Counted from the first letter of the stretch, positions 1 to 9,803 are shown. The stretch: DNA of 64,000 nt from Chlorobaculum tepidum TLS (GCF_000006985.1 NC_002932.3:1833292-1897291), one strand, 5' to 3'. Numbers and translations are program-made. The notes: generated by a model from the sequence alone, not told the origin.

Positions 1-51
1 ACTTGACTGTAAACTGAATGCTTGCTTCCCTCAGGCTTATCACCGTCAGAC

Positions 52-2094
52 TTATCTGCCGCGCCGTTTGCCGTGACTGACTTTCCCGGAAGAATGCCGG
101 ACCTGTTCAGGCTTTTTCTCGATAACCGGCTCGCTGACCGGCTCCTTGACCGGCTCACTAACCGCTCTGCGAACCGGAATGTCGGACTCAATGATCATAT
201 ATTCTTGTGATATACTGGAACCTTCCATCTCCTCTATTTCGCCAAGGGCTGAAAAGATAACCTCTTCAGAGATATCGATCTCTTCTTCCGGCTCAGCCTC
301 GATTTGGCTCGCCTTCTGAACAGGCACCTCCAGTTGTGGCTCAGGCTCAAGCATGGATTTGATTTCCAATTCAGGTGATACCACCGGCAGTTCCGGCTCA
401 GTTTCAGTTTTGATCTGAATCTTTTTTCTGGTTGGCTCTTCTGGTTCAGCTTTAACTATAGGTTCGCTCTCTTGCTCGACGTCCGCCTTAATCTGGATTT
501 TCTTTCTCCGGAGAGGCTCTGGCTCAGACGGCTCTTCACTGGAAACGCTTCCCGGAACTTCGCCAGACAACGCAGATGTAACCGCACTGCGTGATGCTTC
601 GTCGTAATCCATCAGTTTCCGGGCAATATCCGCCTCCGCGCCACTGCCCTCTTCGGCTTTGATCGCGATCTTCTTGCGACGAATCCCGGAACCATTTTCA
701 GTGCTTACGGCTGATGATGCTTCGACTGGAGCAGGTGACGGTGCCTCACGCTCGGGCTCGTCGTAACTCATCAGCTTCCGGGCGATCTCGTTGTCGTCCT
801 CCATTTTGATTGAAAGCTTCTTGCGACGCCCACCCGGTTCCGCGCCTGAATCGCTGTCATCCGGAACGCTGCTGCGGGAAACTGGTGGACGACTCTCGCG
901 GGAAGTGATCGGCTCGTCATTGCCTGCGAATAAATCAGCACCAGTATGATTGTCATCATCTTTGATGCTGATCTTCTTGCGGCGAATCGTCGAACCGTCC
1001 TCATCCGGCTCCTCATCGACAAACGGCGATTTCCGCTCCTTCGCAGTGCTACGCTCCTCTCGAGGTGACTCGTTCGCCGGTGGCCTCGAACTCTTTTTTC
1101 CACCGCCGCTGCCGAAACCGGTCATCTTGATGATTTTGCTGAGAGAACCAAGCACCCCGTCGTTGGCTACAGCGGTTTTGATTGCGTTCATGACGAAACG
1201 CTCGGCCATAGGATTGCCTGCGATATTGGAGAGAAGCTCGTTCAGGGCGTTCAGCACCGTGGCCATGTCTCCAGGCACATGCTGCAAATCTTTCATCACC
1301 TGGTCACGCATCTTGAACGGAGCATCGCCAACCATATTCTTGATCTGTTCGGCAATCCGTTTCAGTGATGCGGGATCAGCCGGCAACATCGACTCCAGAC
1401 CACGCATGGCATCCTGCGACCCCATGGAACGGGGACTCGCCCCGCCAGTGCCCGAAGGCTGGTACGGCGGATAAGGCATTTGCGGTTGCTCATAACCAGC
1501 AGACGCACGATACTGTTCGAGCAGATCCTGCCCATAGCCAATACCAGCGTCAGGCGTGGGAGCCTGCGGAGTATCGAGCTGAAGAGCGATCTGTCTCGGC
1601 GGGCAGAGCGTCCTTGCTGCCTGAAAAATCCTGTCCGCAGTATCCTGGGGAATTTCCTGACGGTAATTGATACCGAGATAATCCTCGATAATCGATTCGA
1701 CGAGAGTCTGAAGCCTGACGATTGTATCGGCCTCACGAATCTCGACCATGTCGAAAATCACGTAGATCGGCTCCTTGCCTTCACGACGGATCTTGAGATT
1801 CATGGTCGCGAAAGCGCTGTCCTTATTGCGGCTGTTGACCGAAACAGCACCAAGGCTGAACCGGTCAAGAAAGTCTTTCGAAGCTCCTCGCGCCCAGAGG
1901 TAGAGGGCCTTGTCGGTATAGATCAGATAATCCTGATACACGATGTTGCCCACCCGTTCCTGATGAGACTCGTAAAACACCCCGTCAAAAAAAGCGATGG
2001 GAGTTTCACCCTTGCCTATCAACCGCTTCTGGAAAAACTCGGAGACGTCATCCAGCTCTGTCTGTCCTGAGATATAGAGAGAAATATTAGCCAT
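52..2094 (-). CDS. Unknown protein with basic repeat motifs in an acidic tail, downstream of csmCA
   Basis: Unrecognised protein of 680 aa. Residues 1-150 look like a folded domain with alternating strands, perhaps PH-like. Residues 150-230 are Pro/Gly/Gln-rich, and 230-325 look helical. From about 335 the chain is low-complexity and acidic, carrying five short basic motifs of the form RRKK-(I/L)-x-IK at about 371, 423, 472, 529 and 555. Two of these are followed by a second shared motif (I/E)ARKLMxYDE near 436 and 489. There is no signal peptide or membrane segment, so a cytoplasmic location is expected. It is the last gene of a minus-strand run arsA-like, csmC, csmA, but a terminator lies between csmA and it. 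A link to chlorosomes is inferred from position only. Confidence 0.8.
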   Translation of the reverse strand: MANISLYISGQTELDDVSEFFQKRLIGKGETPIAFFDGVFYESHQERVGNIVYQDYLIYTDKALYLWARGASKDFLDRFSLGAVSVNSRNKDSAFATMNLKIRREGKEPIYVIFDMVEIREADTIVRLQTLVESIIEDYLGINYRQEIPQDTADRIFQAARTLCPPRQIALQLDTPQAPTPDAGIGYGQDLLEQYRASAGYEQPQMPYPPYQPSGTGGASPRSMGSQDAMRGLESMLPADPASLKRIAEQIKNMVGDAPFKMRDQVMKDLQHVPGDMATVLNALNELLSNIAGNPMAERFVMNAIKTAVANDGVLGSLSKIIKMTGFGSGGGKKSSRPPANESPREERSTAKERKSPFVDEEPDEDGSTIRRKKISIKDDDNHTGADLFAGNDEPITSRESRPPVSRSSVPDDSDSGAEPGGRRKKLSIKMEDDNEIARKLMSYDEPEREAPSPAPVEASSAVSTENGSGIRRKKIAIKAEEGSGAEADIARKLMDYDEASRSAVTSALSGEVPGSVSSEEPSEPEPLRRKKIQIKADVEQESEPIVKAEPEEPTRKKIQIKTETEPELPVVSPELEIKSMLEPEPQLEVPVQKASQIEAEPEEEIDISEEVIFSALGEIEEMEGSSISQEYMIIESDIPVRRAVSEPVKEPVSEPVIEKKPEQVRHSSGKVSHGKRRGR

Positions 2095-2286
2095 TTACCG
2101 CTTCCGGTCACGTTACCTGTAATACCCGTTCATCATCGATGGAATACCGAACAACTAAAATATGAAAACAAAAATAAATTACGTAACAAAGAGACAGAAA
2201 AGCAGGGTATGACGGCCAGCGGCAGCCAGCAGCAGAAAAGGCGGAAAGCGGCAACAAAGGAGGAATTGCGAAGGAAAGCTTGTAAA

Positions 2287-2321
2287 CAAAAAAGCAGTGA
2301 AGGCGGAAAACCTGTCACTGC
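2287..2321 (-). terminator. Rho-independent terminator after csmA
   Basis: On the minus strand a 7-bp stem GCAGTGA/TCACTGC (2294-2300 with 2315-2321) is followed by a run of six T. It lies 27 bp past the csmA stop and would end the csmCA transcript before the 680-aa gene. Confidence 0.8.
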
Positions 2322-2347
2322 TTCTGAAAACCGGCTGAACGGTTTGC

Positions 2348-2587
2348 TTATTTGGCAAACTTCGATTCAACTTCTTTGGTAGGAACGGCATAGCCGGATA
2401 CCTCGGGGGAAGAACCACGAAGGCTGCCACCACCCATGGAACCATAAGCATTACGGTTGATCCTCATGGTGCCTTTGCCCAGCGAGTCAAAAAGCATACC
2501 GACGGTTTCCCAGTGACCTTCGACCATAACCTCGAAAATACGGCCTGCGGCGGCTAAAATGTCGGTAAAGACGCCTCCTCCACTCAT
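2348..2587 (-). CDS. csmA: Chlorosome baseplate protein CsmA
   Basis: Precursor of CsmA, the small protein that binds bacteriochlorophyll a and forms the paracrystalline baseplate between the chlorosome and the FMO protein. At 79 aa it has the family's usual precursor length; in known CsmA about 20 C-terminal residues are removed. It starts [10 protein letters not shown] and contains the amphipathic helix with His25 (VEGHWET), the residue implicated in BChl a binding. The ribosome site AGGAGG sits just before the ATG. It follows csmC with a 154-bp gap containing stable hairpins, the arrangement of the csmCA operon in C. tepidum, where a more abundant csmA-only message is known. Confidence 0.97.
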   Translation of the reverse strand: MSGGGVFTDILAAAGRIFEVMVEGHWETVGMLFDSLGKGTMRINRNAYGSMGGGSLRGSSPEVSGYAVPTKEVESKFAK

Positions 2588-2695
2588 AACTCCTCCTTTT
2601 GGAATTTAATTGACGGAAAAAACAAAAATTAAAATTGAGACTCTAAGACAAAAATAATCGAATAAACGAAAAAACACAAATAAAAGATTTCATGG

Positions 2696-2741
2696 GCCAA
2701 CCGCCTCTATGCCTTGGCGATGGCCGCCGGGGAAAACGGCC
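2696..2741 (-). other. Hairpins in the csmC-csmA intergenic region
   Basis: On the minus strand, just after the csmC stop, GGCCG and CGGCC arms pair around a short loop, followed by a second GC-rich arm pair (GCCAA/TTGGC, CGCC/GGCG). No T-run follows at once. Such structures could stabilise a processed csmA message or attenuate read-through. The role is inferred. Confidence 0.45.
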
Positions 2742-3161
2742 TTACTTGTTTCCGGTTGTTTTCTGGAATGAGCCAGCAATGTTCTTAACTGCCTCAGACG
2801 CCGAAACCCCTACATCACCAACCGCTTTTGCCGCGTTGCTGGTCGCGTTTTCGACATTCCTCACTGCATCGTTGTACAGCTCACCTGCCGAACGGGACAC
2901 GTCCTTCACGGTAATCGCAACGCGATCAATGGTTTCCCCAACAACTCCGCCCGAACCACCAAGTATATTGGTGATACCAGATGCATCGATCAAAGAACCA
3001 ACTGTTCCCGTAACCGTTTCTACAACCCTGCCAGCGACCTCAAGCCCGCCAACGATGGCGCTCTGACCGGTCAGGAGCAGGCTTTCCGCAAGAAAGGTCA
3101 GCCTGTCGGTAAAATCAAGTTCCTTGAAGTCCTTACGAAGTTTCTGATACGATTCTGACAT
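2742..3161 (-). CDS. csmC: Chlorosome envelope protein CsmC
   Basis: Chlorosome envelope protein of the CsmC/CsmD family, 139 aa. The N-terminal third is charged ([17 protein letters not shown]). The middle is a Gly/Val/Ala-rich hydrophobic stretch, about 30-75, typical of envelope proteins embedded in the lipid monolayer. The C-terminal half is Ala/Val-rich and probably amphipathic helix. There is no cleavable signal. AAGGAGA precedes the ATG. It is directly upstream of csmA on the same strand, and the pair is the known csmCA unit. CsmC is dispensable in C. tepidum and is thought to affect chlorosome size or shape. Confidence 0.92.
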   Translation of the reverse strand: MSESYQKLRKDFKELDFTDRLTFLAESLLLTGQSAIVGGLEVAGRVVETVTGTVGSLIDASGITNILGGSGGVVGETIDRVAITVKDVSRSAGELYNDAVRNVENATSNAAKAVGDVGVSASEAVKNIAGSFQKTTGNK

Positions 3162-3282
3162 GGTACTTCTCCTTTTTGCCGACGGCCGGTGCAGCCACCG
3201 GTTACTGGTTTTATGGTGAAATTTACATCTACTTAAACCTAATAAAAAAATCAGCCATGCTCAAACAGAACCAAGCCACGCG

Positions 3283-4500
3283 TTATGCCTTGTTATACTC
3301 CCTCGTGCGGTGATGCTGCCCCTGCTTTTCGAGATCAAACGGAATATGGAGCCACTTGTCCTTGAAAACGGCATCGCCGGGTTCCAGACCAGTCAGACTG
3401 ACCGGCAGAGTGATGATCTTACGCTGGTTACCGATCTGCACAAACAACTCATCACCAGTCACCCACACGTCGATATCGACAGGGTTGGCAAACATAAGCT
3501 TGAGCTGAACTTCATACACGTCTCCTTGGCGGACAAACTTGATCGGCGGTTCGTCATACATCATACCGGACGGATCGGTATCGCCGTAGATGTCATGCGC
3601 GAAGACCTCCAGCGACTTCACGCCAACGATCTCCTGATCATACATTTTCAGCTTTTTGACTGGCAGCGGAGAGAATCCCTCTTCGATCTCACCGAGATAT
3701 TTTTGTTGGATACCTTTCCACTTTTCAAGGTAACCGCTGTTCTCTTGCGCGTCGAGAAGTTTGTTGACCAGTACCATATCGACCTTGAAACCATAGAGGT
3801 TCAGGTAGGTCAAGGCGCGCATGGTCTCCTTGATTGACATCTTCTCAGCATTCATCACCAATCTGACGGTTGACTTGACGTTGTCAGTCAGAATCTCGCG
3901 GATATCTTCGAGCTCGTCGAACACCTGATCAACCGACTCGATGGCGTCTTCCGGAGGAATGTAGTAAGCAATCTTGTCCGACATCTTGGAAAGCGGTTTG
4001 CTGAGCGGACGGACAATGTATTTGTTGACGTTTTTGACCGCCTTCATGCCCCACGAAAGAGTATCGGGCAATGAGAGCAGGCGAAGGGTTTCACCGGTCG
4101 GCGCCGTATCAAGCACAAGCGCATCGTAGAGACCGGCGGATTTGTAGCGTTTGATGCGGAGCAGAGAAAAAAGCTCCTCCATGCCGGGAAGAATCGTCAT
4201 TTCATCGGCCATGACGCCGGAGACGCCCTGGGCCATGAAAATACGGGTATAGTACTTCTGTACAGAATGCCAGTTCTGCTTGAGGTCAACATAGGGGTTC
4301 ACCTCGATGGCGTGAAGGTTTTCCTTGATCTTGGTCGGCTCGGCGCCAAGCTGAATGTTGAACGAATCGGAAAGACTGTGGGCGGGGTCGGTGGAAAGCA
4401 CGAGGGTGCGGTGACCCATTTCGGAAAGACGAACTGCCGTGGCGGCCGAGACGCTTGTCTTGCCCACACCACCCTTGCCAGTAAAAGTTAATATTCGCAT
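3283..4500 (-). CDS. ArsA/Get3-family ATPase with Hsp20-like C-terminal domain
   Basis: ATPase of the ArsA/GET3 clan, 405 aa. It begins with the deviant Walker A motif GKGGVGKTS at 8-16 and has the DPAHS switch motif (38-42) and the LDTAPTGETLR motif near 130. About the last 85 residues form a beta-rich alpha-crystallin-like domain (LPVSLTGL..AVFKDKWLHIPF), an architecture known in bacterial ArsA-like proteins. The protein contains no cysteine, so arsenite binding through a Cys triad as in plasmid ArsA is not possible. A GET3-like targeting or chaperone role is more likely (inference). It lies upstream of csmC on the same strand with a 121-bp gap. Two more ArsA-type genes are usual in Chlorobi genomes but are not in this window. 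Confidence 0.88.
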   Translation of the reverse strand: MRILTFTGKGGVGKTSVSAATAVRLSEMGHRTLVLSTDPAHSLSDSFNIQLGAEPTKIKENLHAIEVNPYVDLKQNWHSVQKYYTRIFMAQGVSGVMADEMTILPGMEELFSLLRIKRYKSAGLYDALVLDTAPTGETLRLLSLPDTLSWGMKAVKNVNKYIVRPLSKPLSKMSDKIAYYIPPEDAIESVDQVFDELEDIREILTDNVKSTVRLVMNAEKMSIKETMRALTYLNLYGFKVDMVLVNKLLDAQENSGYLEKWKGIQQKYLGEIEEGFSPLPVKKLKMYDQEIVGVKSLEVFAHDIYGDTDPSGMMYDEPPIKFVRQGDVYEVQLKLMFANPVDIDVWVTGDELFVQIGNQRKIITLPVSLTGLEPGDAVFKDKWLHIPFDLEKQGQHHRTREYNKA

Positions 4501-4824
4501 GAACCAGGCATTGGAAGTTTATTGTACAGCCAAGATCGTTAAGATATACTTCTCACATCATTCTGCAAAGGAACATTCACCACATCGCACATGCAGAGCC
4601 CTACCGCACTGCGACACAGCAACGTATTCCCGAACTTCGCGAATTATTATATGATTTTTTTTCAATCGCTTATCTTGATTAAGACAAGTGTTGGCCGGGG
4701 ATACTCATTTGCAAAATCCCGACAGGGACTCTTAATTATTGTCAAATACTTTTCAAAAGCGGGACGGCTGTAGACCAAAATTGCTCCGCTCGTCTGAAAA
4801 CCGCAATCCGAAACGCTCGCACCC
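4501..4824. other. Divergent intergenic region, arsA-like / pyrK
   Basis: 324 bp between two divergent genes, so it should hold promoters for both. I see no tRNA, riboswitch or repeat in it; it is moderately AT-rich. Confidence 0.4.
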
Positions 4825-5619
4825 ATGCTTCAAACCAGCGCTATTTCCGACGTCAGAACCCGCATTTCAGCCATCCGGCCTGCTGGAGCTGGCGTTTCGA
4901 TCCTGTCGATGCCGTGCCCCAAAATCGCCGCTGCCGCAAAGCCGGGCAACTTCGTCAATATCAAGATCAACGCCGCCGATCAGCCGCTGCTCAGGCGTCC
5001 CTTCTGTATCCATAACGTGCAGGGCGACATCATCGATGTCATGGTCAAGAACGTCGGAAGAGGCACCGCGCTGCTCTGCGAAGCATCCTGCGGAGAGAGC
5101 CTCTTGGTGCTCGGCCCACTCGGCAACTCTTTCGGCACCGGCACCGGAGATTTCGATACCGCCCTGCTGGTATCCGGCGGCATTGGCACCGCGCCGATGC
5201 TGTTCCTCGAAAAAACACTGGCCGCAGCTGGCATTCCATTCCATCACCTGGTGGGTGGCCGGAGCCGTTCCGATCTCCTGACCACCAGCCTGTCCAACGT
5301 CAGCACCGCCACCGACGACGGCTCCGAAGGGTTTCACGGCAATGTCGTCCAGCTGCTCGAAAAATATCTGACTGAACAAACGGACGCCGGACGGGTCAAG
5401 GTGTTCGCCTGCGGCCCCAATCCGATGCTCAAGGCGCTCGCCAGCTTCTGCCGTGCTCGCGCCTTTCCGTGCGAGCTGTCGCTCGAGTCGATCATGGGTT
5501 GCGGCGTCGGTATCTGCTACGGCTGCATGGTCGAACTCAGCAACGCCGATGGGGAAAAGGAGAGCATTCTGCTTTGCCGAGAAGGGCCCGTCATCGACGG
5601 CAACCGATTCACCACCTGA
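4825..5619 (+). CDS. pyrK: Dihydroorotate dehydrogenase electron transfer subunit
   Basis: FAD- and [2Fe-2S]-containing subunit that passes electrons from dihydroorotate oxidation by PyrD (class 1B) to NAD; pyrimidine synthesis, cytoplasmic. At 264 aa it is the usual length. The N-terminal flavin domain contains the RRPFCIHN motif near 57. The NAD domain contains the GGIGTAP motif near 118. The cluster cysteines are near the C-terminus in the pattern C-x4-C-x2-C then C about 17 residues on (CGVGICYGC ... LLC). No convincing Shine-Dalgarno precedes the ATG. The partner pyrD is not in the window. Confidence 0.92.
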   Translation: MLQTSAISDVRTRISAIRPAGAGVSILSMPCPKIAAAAKPGNFVNIKINAADQPLLRRPFCIHNVQGDIIDVMVKNVGRGTALLCEASCGESLLVLGPLGNSFGTGTGDFDTALLVSGGIGTAPMLFLEKTLAAAGIPFHHLVGGRSRSDLLTTSLSNVSTATDDGSEGFHGNVVQLLEKYLTEQTDAGRVKVFACGPNPMLKALASFCRARAFPCELSLESIMGCGVGICYGCMVELSNADGEKESILLCREGPVIDGNRFTT

Positions 5620-5700
5620 CTTGAACAATAACAAATAATCATGTAGCTTGTTGTGGGCGAAACCAACAACAAGAAAATTGCATAAATCCCGCACCATACT

Positions 5701-6189
5701 ATGGCAAGAGGCTTGAACAAAGTAATGCTGATCGGTCACCTTGGTAACGATCCTGAACGCCGCGAAACCGCATCGGGCCAGTCCGTCGTCAATTTCACCC
5801 TTGCAACCAGCGAGGGCTTCAAGGACAGCAGTGGCAACCTCCAGGAGCGCACCGAATGGCACCGGATCGTCGCGTGGGGAAAGCTGGCCGACATTTGCAG
5901 CCAGTACCTCAAGAAAGGACGTCAGGTTTATATCGAAGGGCGCTTGCAAACGCGCTCATGGGATGACAACAAGACTGGTGACAAGAAATACGCGACGGAA
6001 ATCGTGTGCACCGATATGCAGATGCTCGGAGCAAAAGATTCCGGCGGCGGCACGAGCGACGCTTCTTATTCGCAGAATCGCCCATCTTACTCGCGTCCGT
6101 CGAGGCCGGAACCATCTTCCGGCAATTACGGCGCAAGCCCATCATCTGGCGGAGCACAGGAGTTTGAAAAAGACGACTTGCCTTTCTGA
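5701..6189 (+). CDS. ssb: Single-stranded DNA-binding protein
   Basis: SSB of 162 aa. The N-terminal OB-fold starts [19 protein letters not shown] and runs to about 108. A Ser/Pro/Gly-rich linker follows, then the acidic tip DDLPF that recruits replication and repair partners. It is followed after 25 bp by holA, which fits a replication pair. Confidence 0.97.
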   Translation: MARGLNKVMLIGHLGNDPERRETASGQSVVNFTLATSEGFKDSSGNLQERTEWHRIVAWGKLADICSQYLKKGRQVYIEGRLQTRSWDDNKTGDKKYATEIVCTDMQMLGAKDSGGGTSDASYSQNRPSYSRPSRPEPSSGNYGASPSSGGAQEFEKDDLPF

Positions 6190-6214
6190 CCAGAATTTCC
6201 GGCACTGACCCCGC

Positions 6215-7255
6215 ATGGCTGACCTGAAAAAACAGATTGCCTCAGGCAAAATCGCCCCTGTCTATTTTTTTCAGGGTCCGGAAAGCTGGCTCAAGGAGGA
6301 GATTGAAACGCAACTGAAGGCGGCCATTTTCCCTTCGGAAAACGAGGCTGCCCTCAACACGCTTGTCCTGTACGGGCCAGACCTCACCCTCGGCCAGATC
6401 GTTTCAGCGGCCTCAGAATACCCGATGTTCACCGAAAAGAAGCTGGTCGTCGTCCGCCAGTTCGACAAGCTGAAAAAGGTGACCGACAAAACGGAAAGCC
6501 AGCGGCAGGAGAAGTCGCTCCTGAGCTATCTTTCCGATCCGCCGTCATTTACCGTGCTGGTGCTCGATGCAGACGAGATCGAAAAAACGGAGCTTGAAAA
6601 AGCCCCGTACAAACATCTCAAAGCGTTTCGCCATGACTTCGGGGCGATCAAAAATGCGGAGATCTTCGCCGCTGAAAGAGCCCGGGAAGCGGGATGGGAG
6701 TTCGAGCCGGAAGCCCTGAAAACATTCTCGGGATACATCGAGCCATCATCGAGGCTGATCTGCCAGGAGATCGAGAAGCTCACGCTCTACGCCTCGAACA
6801 AACGCCCCGAACGGCGCATCACCCTCGACGACGTCTGCGACTGCGTCGGCATCTCTCGAAAATATAATGTCTTCGAGCTTGAAAAAGCACTGGTCAGCAA
6901 GAACCTCCGGCAGTGTAGCGGCATCGCTTTGATGATCATGGAGCAGGAGGGGCAGAAAGAGGGGCTCATGAACATCGTGCGCTACCTGACCACCTTTTTC
7001 CTGCGGATATGGAAGCTCCAGACACCGGGCGCACAGCAACTCTCCCTTCAGGAAACAGCAGCGATGCTCGGCATGTACGGACGCCAGGAGTATTTCGCCA
7101 AAAACTTCATCGGCTACGCCCGCCAGTTCAGCGCCGCCGAAACCGAAAATGCCATTCTCGCCCTGCGTGACGCCGATGCCGCCCTCAAAGGCATTATTCC
7201 CTCGCCCGACGACAGATTCACCCTGCTCAAACTGATGCAGCAACTCTTCAATTGA
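6215..7255 (+). CDS. holA: DNA polymerase III delta subunit
   Basis: Clamp-loader delta subunit, 346 aa, the usual length. It has the N-terminal signature in which the peptide PVYFFQGPESWLKEE resembles the delta-family start (Y-x-x-x-G-x-E), then an AAA+-like fold without a functional P-loop and a helical C-terminal collar domain. It lies 25 bp downstream of ssb on the same strand. Confidence 0.9.
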   Translation: MADLKKQIASGKIAPVYFFQGPESWLKEEIETQLKAAIFPSENEAALNTLVLYGPDLTLGQIVSAASEYPMFTEKKLVVVRQFDKLKKVTDKTESQRQEKSLLSYLSDPPSFTVLVLDADEIEKTELEKAPYKHLKAFRHDFGAIKNAEIFAAERAREAGWEFEPEALKTFSGYIEPSSRLICQEIEKLTLYASNKRPERRITLDDVCDCVGISRKYNVFELEKALVSKNLRQCSGIALMIMEQEGQKEGLMNIVRYLTTFFLRIWKLQTPGAQQLSLQETAAMLGMYGRQEYFAKNFIGYARQFSAAETENAILALRDADAALKGIIPSPDDRFTLLKLMQQLFN

Positions 7256-7290
7256 GGAAAACAGCAGCGGCTTGAGTGAACAGCTGTTCT

Positions 7291-8292
7291 CTACAGCCAC
7301 CCCTGCTGCCGGTACCACACCAACGTTTCGGGAACCCCCGTTTCCAGTGGAATGCTCGCGGTAAACCCGAGTTCCCGCTCCGCTTTTTCCGGGCTGCATA
7401 CCCAGAAATCCTGCACCAGTTCATTGGCTTTGTCCTTGTTGATCAGAGCTGGGCAGCCGGTCAACTTAGCAACGCCGCCGAGCACCGCGCCCAAACCGAA
7501 CACCAGCGGCTTCGGCAGGTTGAGGCGAAGCAGTCGCCTGAAACCGAGCACCGGACGGGCCGCCGCGATCACCTCGTCCCAGGCGTAGCCGCGAGGCGAG
7601 GTGATAAAATAGTCCTGACCGGCGGCGTTTTCCGAGTCAAGTGCGAGCAAAATTCCGCGGATCAGCTCATCGACATGGATCATGCTGAAACGCTGGCGTC
7701 GCCCGGGACCCGCCGAGAGCAGATATCCGTTCTTCATCATGGTGAAAACTTCGAGAATATCGCGATCGCCAGGACCGTACACGGCAGGTGGCCGAACAAT
7801 GGTGAGCGGAACGCTTCCGGCGTGTCGCCGCGCAACCGCTTCGCCGAGCAGCTTGCTGCGCCCGTAAGCGCTCACCGGGCGAGGCCGGTCAGATTCCATG
7901 ACGCCCGGAGACGGTGACGATGCCGGGCCCATGGCGGCAAGCGACGAAACCAGCAAAAAACGGCCAAGCCCCGGATTGTGGCGTTTCACCGCTTCGAGCA
8001 GATTTTCAACCGGCCTCACGTTTCCCTCGGCAAATCCTGCTTCATCGACCGCTTTGGTCACGCCGGCAAGGTGGATGATCGATGCCACGCCAGAAACCGC
8101 TCTCCCGAGGGCTTCCGGATCGCCGTAAGCGGCGCAAACCTCTTCAACGCCTTCGCGATATCCCGCCGACAATGTGCTGCGGCTTTCAGGCCTGAGCAGT
8201 ACCCGCACCCGCCGGCCCTGCCCAACGAGGGCATCGACCATTCTCGAGCCGATAAAACCGGTCGAACCGGTAACCAGAATCACTCCGTCCAT
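7291..8292 (-). CDS. NAD-dependent epimerase/dehydratase (extended SDR)
   Basis: Extended short-chain dehydrogenase of 333 aa from the chosen ATG. An in-frame ATG two codons earlier is too close to the AGAGGA site. The NAD motif TGSTGFIG is at about 7-14. The catalytic Tyr-Lys motif YGRSK and a preceding VSSLAAMG strand place it with the 3-beta-HSD/epimerase group. It is divergent from the serine-palmitoyltransferase-like gene. The caulobacter ceramide-pathway reductase CerR belongs to this same broad family, so reduction of a 3-keto sphingoid base is a plausible but unproven role. A sugar-epimerase or hopanoid-linked function cannot be excluded. Confidence 0.85.
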   Translation of the reverse strand: MDGVILVTGSTGFIGSRMVDALVGQGRRVRVLLRPESRSTLSAGYREGVEEVCAAYGDPEALGRAVSGVASIIHLAGVTKAVDEAGFAEGNVRPVENLLEAVKRHNPGLGRFLLVSSLAAMGPASSPSPGVMESDRPRPVSAYGRSKLLGEAVARRHAGSVPLTIVRPPAVYGPGDRDILEVFTMMKNGYLLSAGPGRRQRFSMIHVDELIRGILLALDSENAAGQDYFITSPRGYAWDEVIAAARPVLGFRRLLRLNLPKPLVFGLGAVLGGVAKLTGCPALINKDKANELVQDFWVCSPEKAERELGFTASIPLETGVPETLVWYRQQGWL

Positions 8293-8456
8293 AAACATTA
8301 TCCTCTTTTATCCAGAAATTACCGTCCTTTACTGCCCGTGCACACCAACAGACAACGCCCTGACGAGCGGACAAAAAACACAGCCCTGTTTATCAAAAAA
8401 ATGAAAATTTTAATACATTTCTGTTTCATAGCAGAATCCGCAATACTGCTCAAGCC

Positions 8457-9737
8457 TTGCTAACACGATTTGCGGAAGAGCTCCATCATCAATTTCAAGT
8501 GCCTGGCAAAAACGTGGAAGTAAAACCGCAAACTGTGGAAAAAACGAAAGATATATTCAAAAAGTGTGTGGATTTCACCCTTGCCGACGAAGTCAAAGCA
8601 CTGGGAGTATATCCTTTTTTTCGCCCTATAGATGACTCCGAAGGGCCGGTCGTCTCTTTCGAGGGCCGGAAGCTCGTGATGGCCGGCTCGAACAACTACC
8701 TTGGCCTGACCAACGATCCGAACGTCAAGCAGGCCTCGATCGACGCCATCAAGAAATACGGCACGAGCTGTTCCGGCTCGCGCTACATGACCGGAACCGT
8801 CAGGCTTCATATCGAACTTGAAGAGCAGCTTGCCGACTTTTTCGAAAAAGAGTGCTGCCTGCTGTTCAGCACCGGCTACCAGACCGGCCAGGGCATCATT
8901 CCAACCCTCGTACAACGAGGAGAGTATGTTGTTGCTGACCGCGACAATCACGCGAGCCTCGTCGCCGCGTCGATCATGGCGATTGGCGGCGGCGCAAATC
9001 AGGTGCGCTACCGGCACAACGATATGGCCGACCTGGAGCGCGTGCTTCAGAACATTCCCGAAAGCGCAGGCAAGCTGATCGTTTCGGACGGCGTGTTTTC
9101 GGTCTCGGGCGAAATCGTCGATCTTCCGGCGCTGGTGGCGCTGGCCAAAAAGTACAATGCCCGCATCGTCATTGACGACGCGCACGCCGTCGGCGTCATC
9201 GGCAAGGGCGGACGCGGCACCCCCTCGGAGTTCGGGCTGGTGAACGAGGTCGATCTCATCATGGGCACCTTCTCCAAAACCTTTGGCTCGCTCGGAGGCT
9301 ACGTCGTCGGTGAGCGCTCGGTCATCAACTACATCAAGCACACCGCCTCGTCACTCATCTTCAGCGCCTCTCCGACTCCCGCCAGCGTTGCGGCGGTGCT
9401 GGCGACTCTCAAGATCATCCGCGAGCAGCCGCAACTGACCGAACGCCTGATCGCCAACACCGACTACGTTCGCCAGGGATTGCTGAAAGCCGGATTCACG
9501 CTTATGCCGTCTCGTACGGCGATCGTAACCGTGCTGATCGCCGATCAGATGAAAACGCTCTATTTCTGGAAAAAGCTTTTCGATGCCGGAGTCTATGTCA
9601 ATGCCTTCATCCGGCCTGGCGTCATGCCTGGCCACGAAGCGCTCCGCACCAGCTTCATGGCCACCCACGAAAAAGAGCACCTCGACAAGGTCATTACCGA
9701 ATTCTGCTCCATAGGACGCGAACTTGGCGTGATATAA
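8457..9737 (+). CDS. Serine palmitoyltransferase-like alpha-oxoamine synthase
   Basis: PLP-dependent acyltransferase that condenses an amino acid with an acyl thioester, 426 aa from a TTG; GTG codons at 8499 and 8514 are alternative starts and the true one is uncertain. It carries the family's marks: [13 protein letters not shown], the DNHAS motif, IDDAHAVG and the PLP-lysine motif [11 protein letters not shown]. The YP(Y/F)FR stretch, RYMTGT and the ending FMATH follow the Bacteroides serine palmitoyltransferase closely, more so than BioF or KBL. An aminosphingolipid has been described in Chlorobium, which agrees with this call. It is divergent from the epimerase at 7291 and followed by a strong terminator. 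Confidence 0.85.
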   Translation: MLTRFAEELHHQFQVPGKNVEVKPQTVEKTKDIFKKCVDFTLADEVKALGVYPFFRPIDDSEGPVVSFEGRKLVMAGSNNYLGLTNDPNVKQASIDAIKKYGTSCSGSRYMTGTVRLHIELEEQLADFFEKECCLLFSTGYQTGQGIIPTLVQRGEYVVADRDNHASLVAASIMAIGGGANQVRYRHNDMADLERVLQNIPESAGKLIVSDGVFSVSGEIVDLPALVALAKKYNARIVIDDAHAVGVIGKGGRGTPSEFGLVNEVDLIMGTFSKTFGSLGGYVVGERSVINYIKHTASSLIFSASPTPASVAAVLATLKIIREQPQLTERLIANTDYVRQGLLKAGFTLMPSRTAIVTVLIADQMKTLYFWKKLFDAGVYVNAFIRPGVMPGHEALRTSFMATHEKEHLDKVITEFCSIGRELGVI

Positions 9738-9773
9738 AGCGTTGCGTCAAATCATGCCATTGATTACCATCAA

Positions 9774-9803
9774 AGCCCTGCGAAACCCGCAGGGCTTTTT
9801 TTT
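9774..9803 (+). terminator. Terminator after the SPT-like gene
   Basis: Stem AGCCCTGC/GCAGGGCT with a short loop, followed by eight T. Confidence 0.9.
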
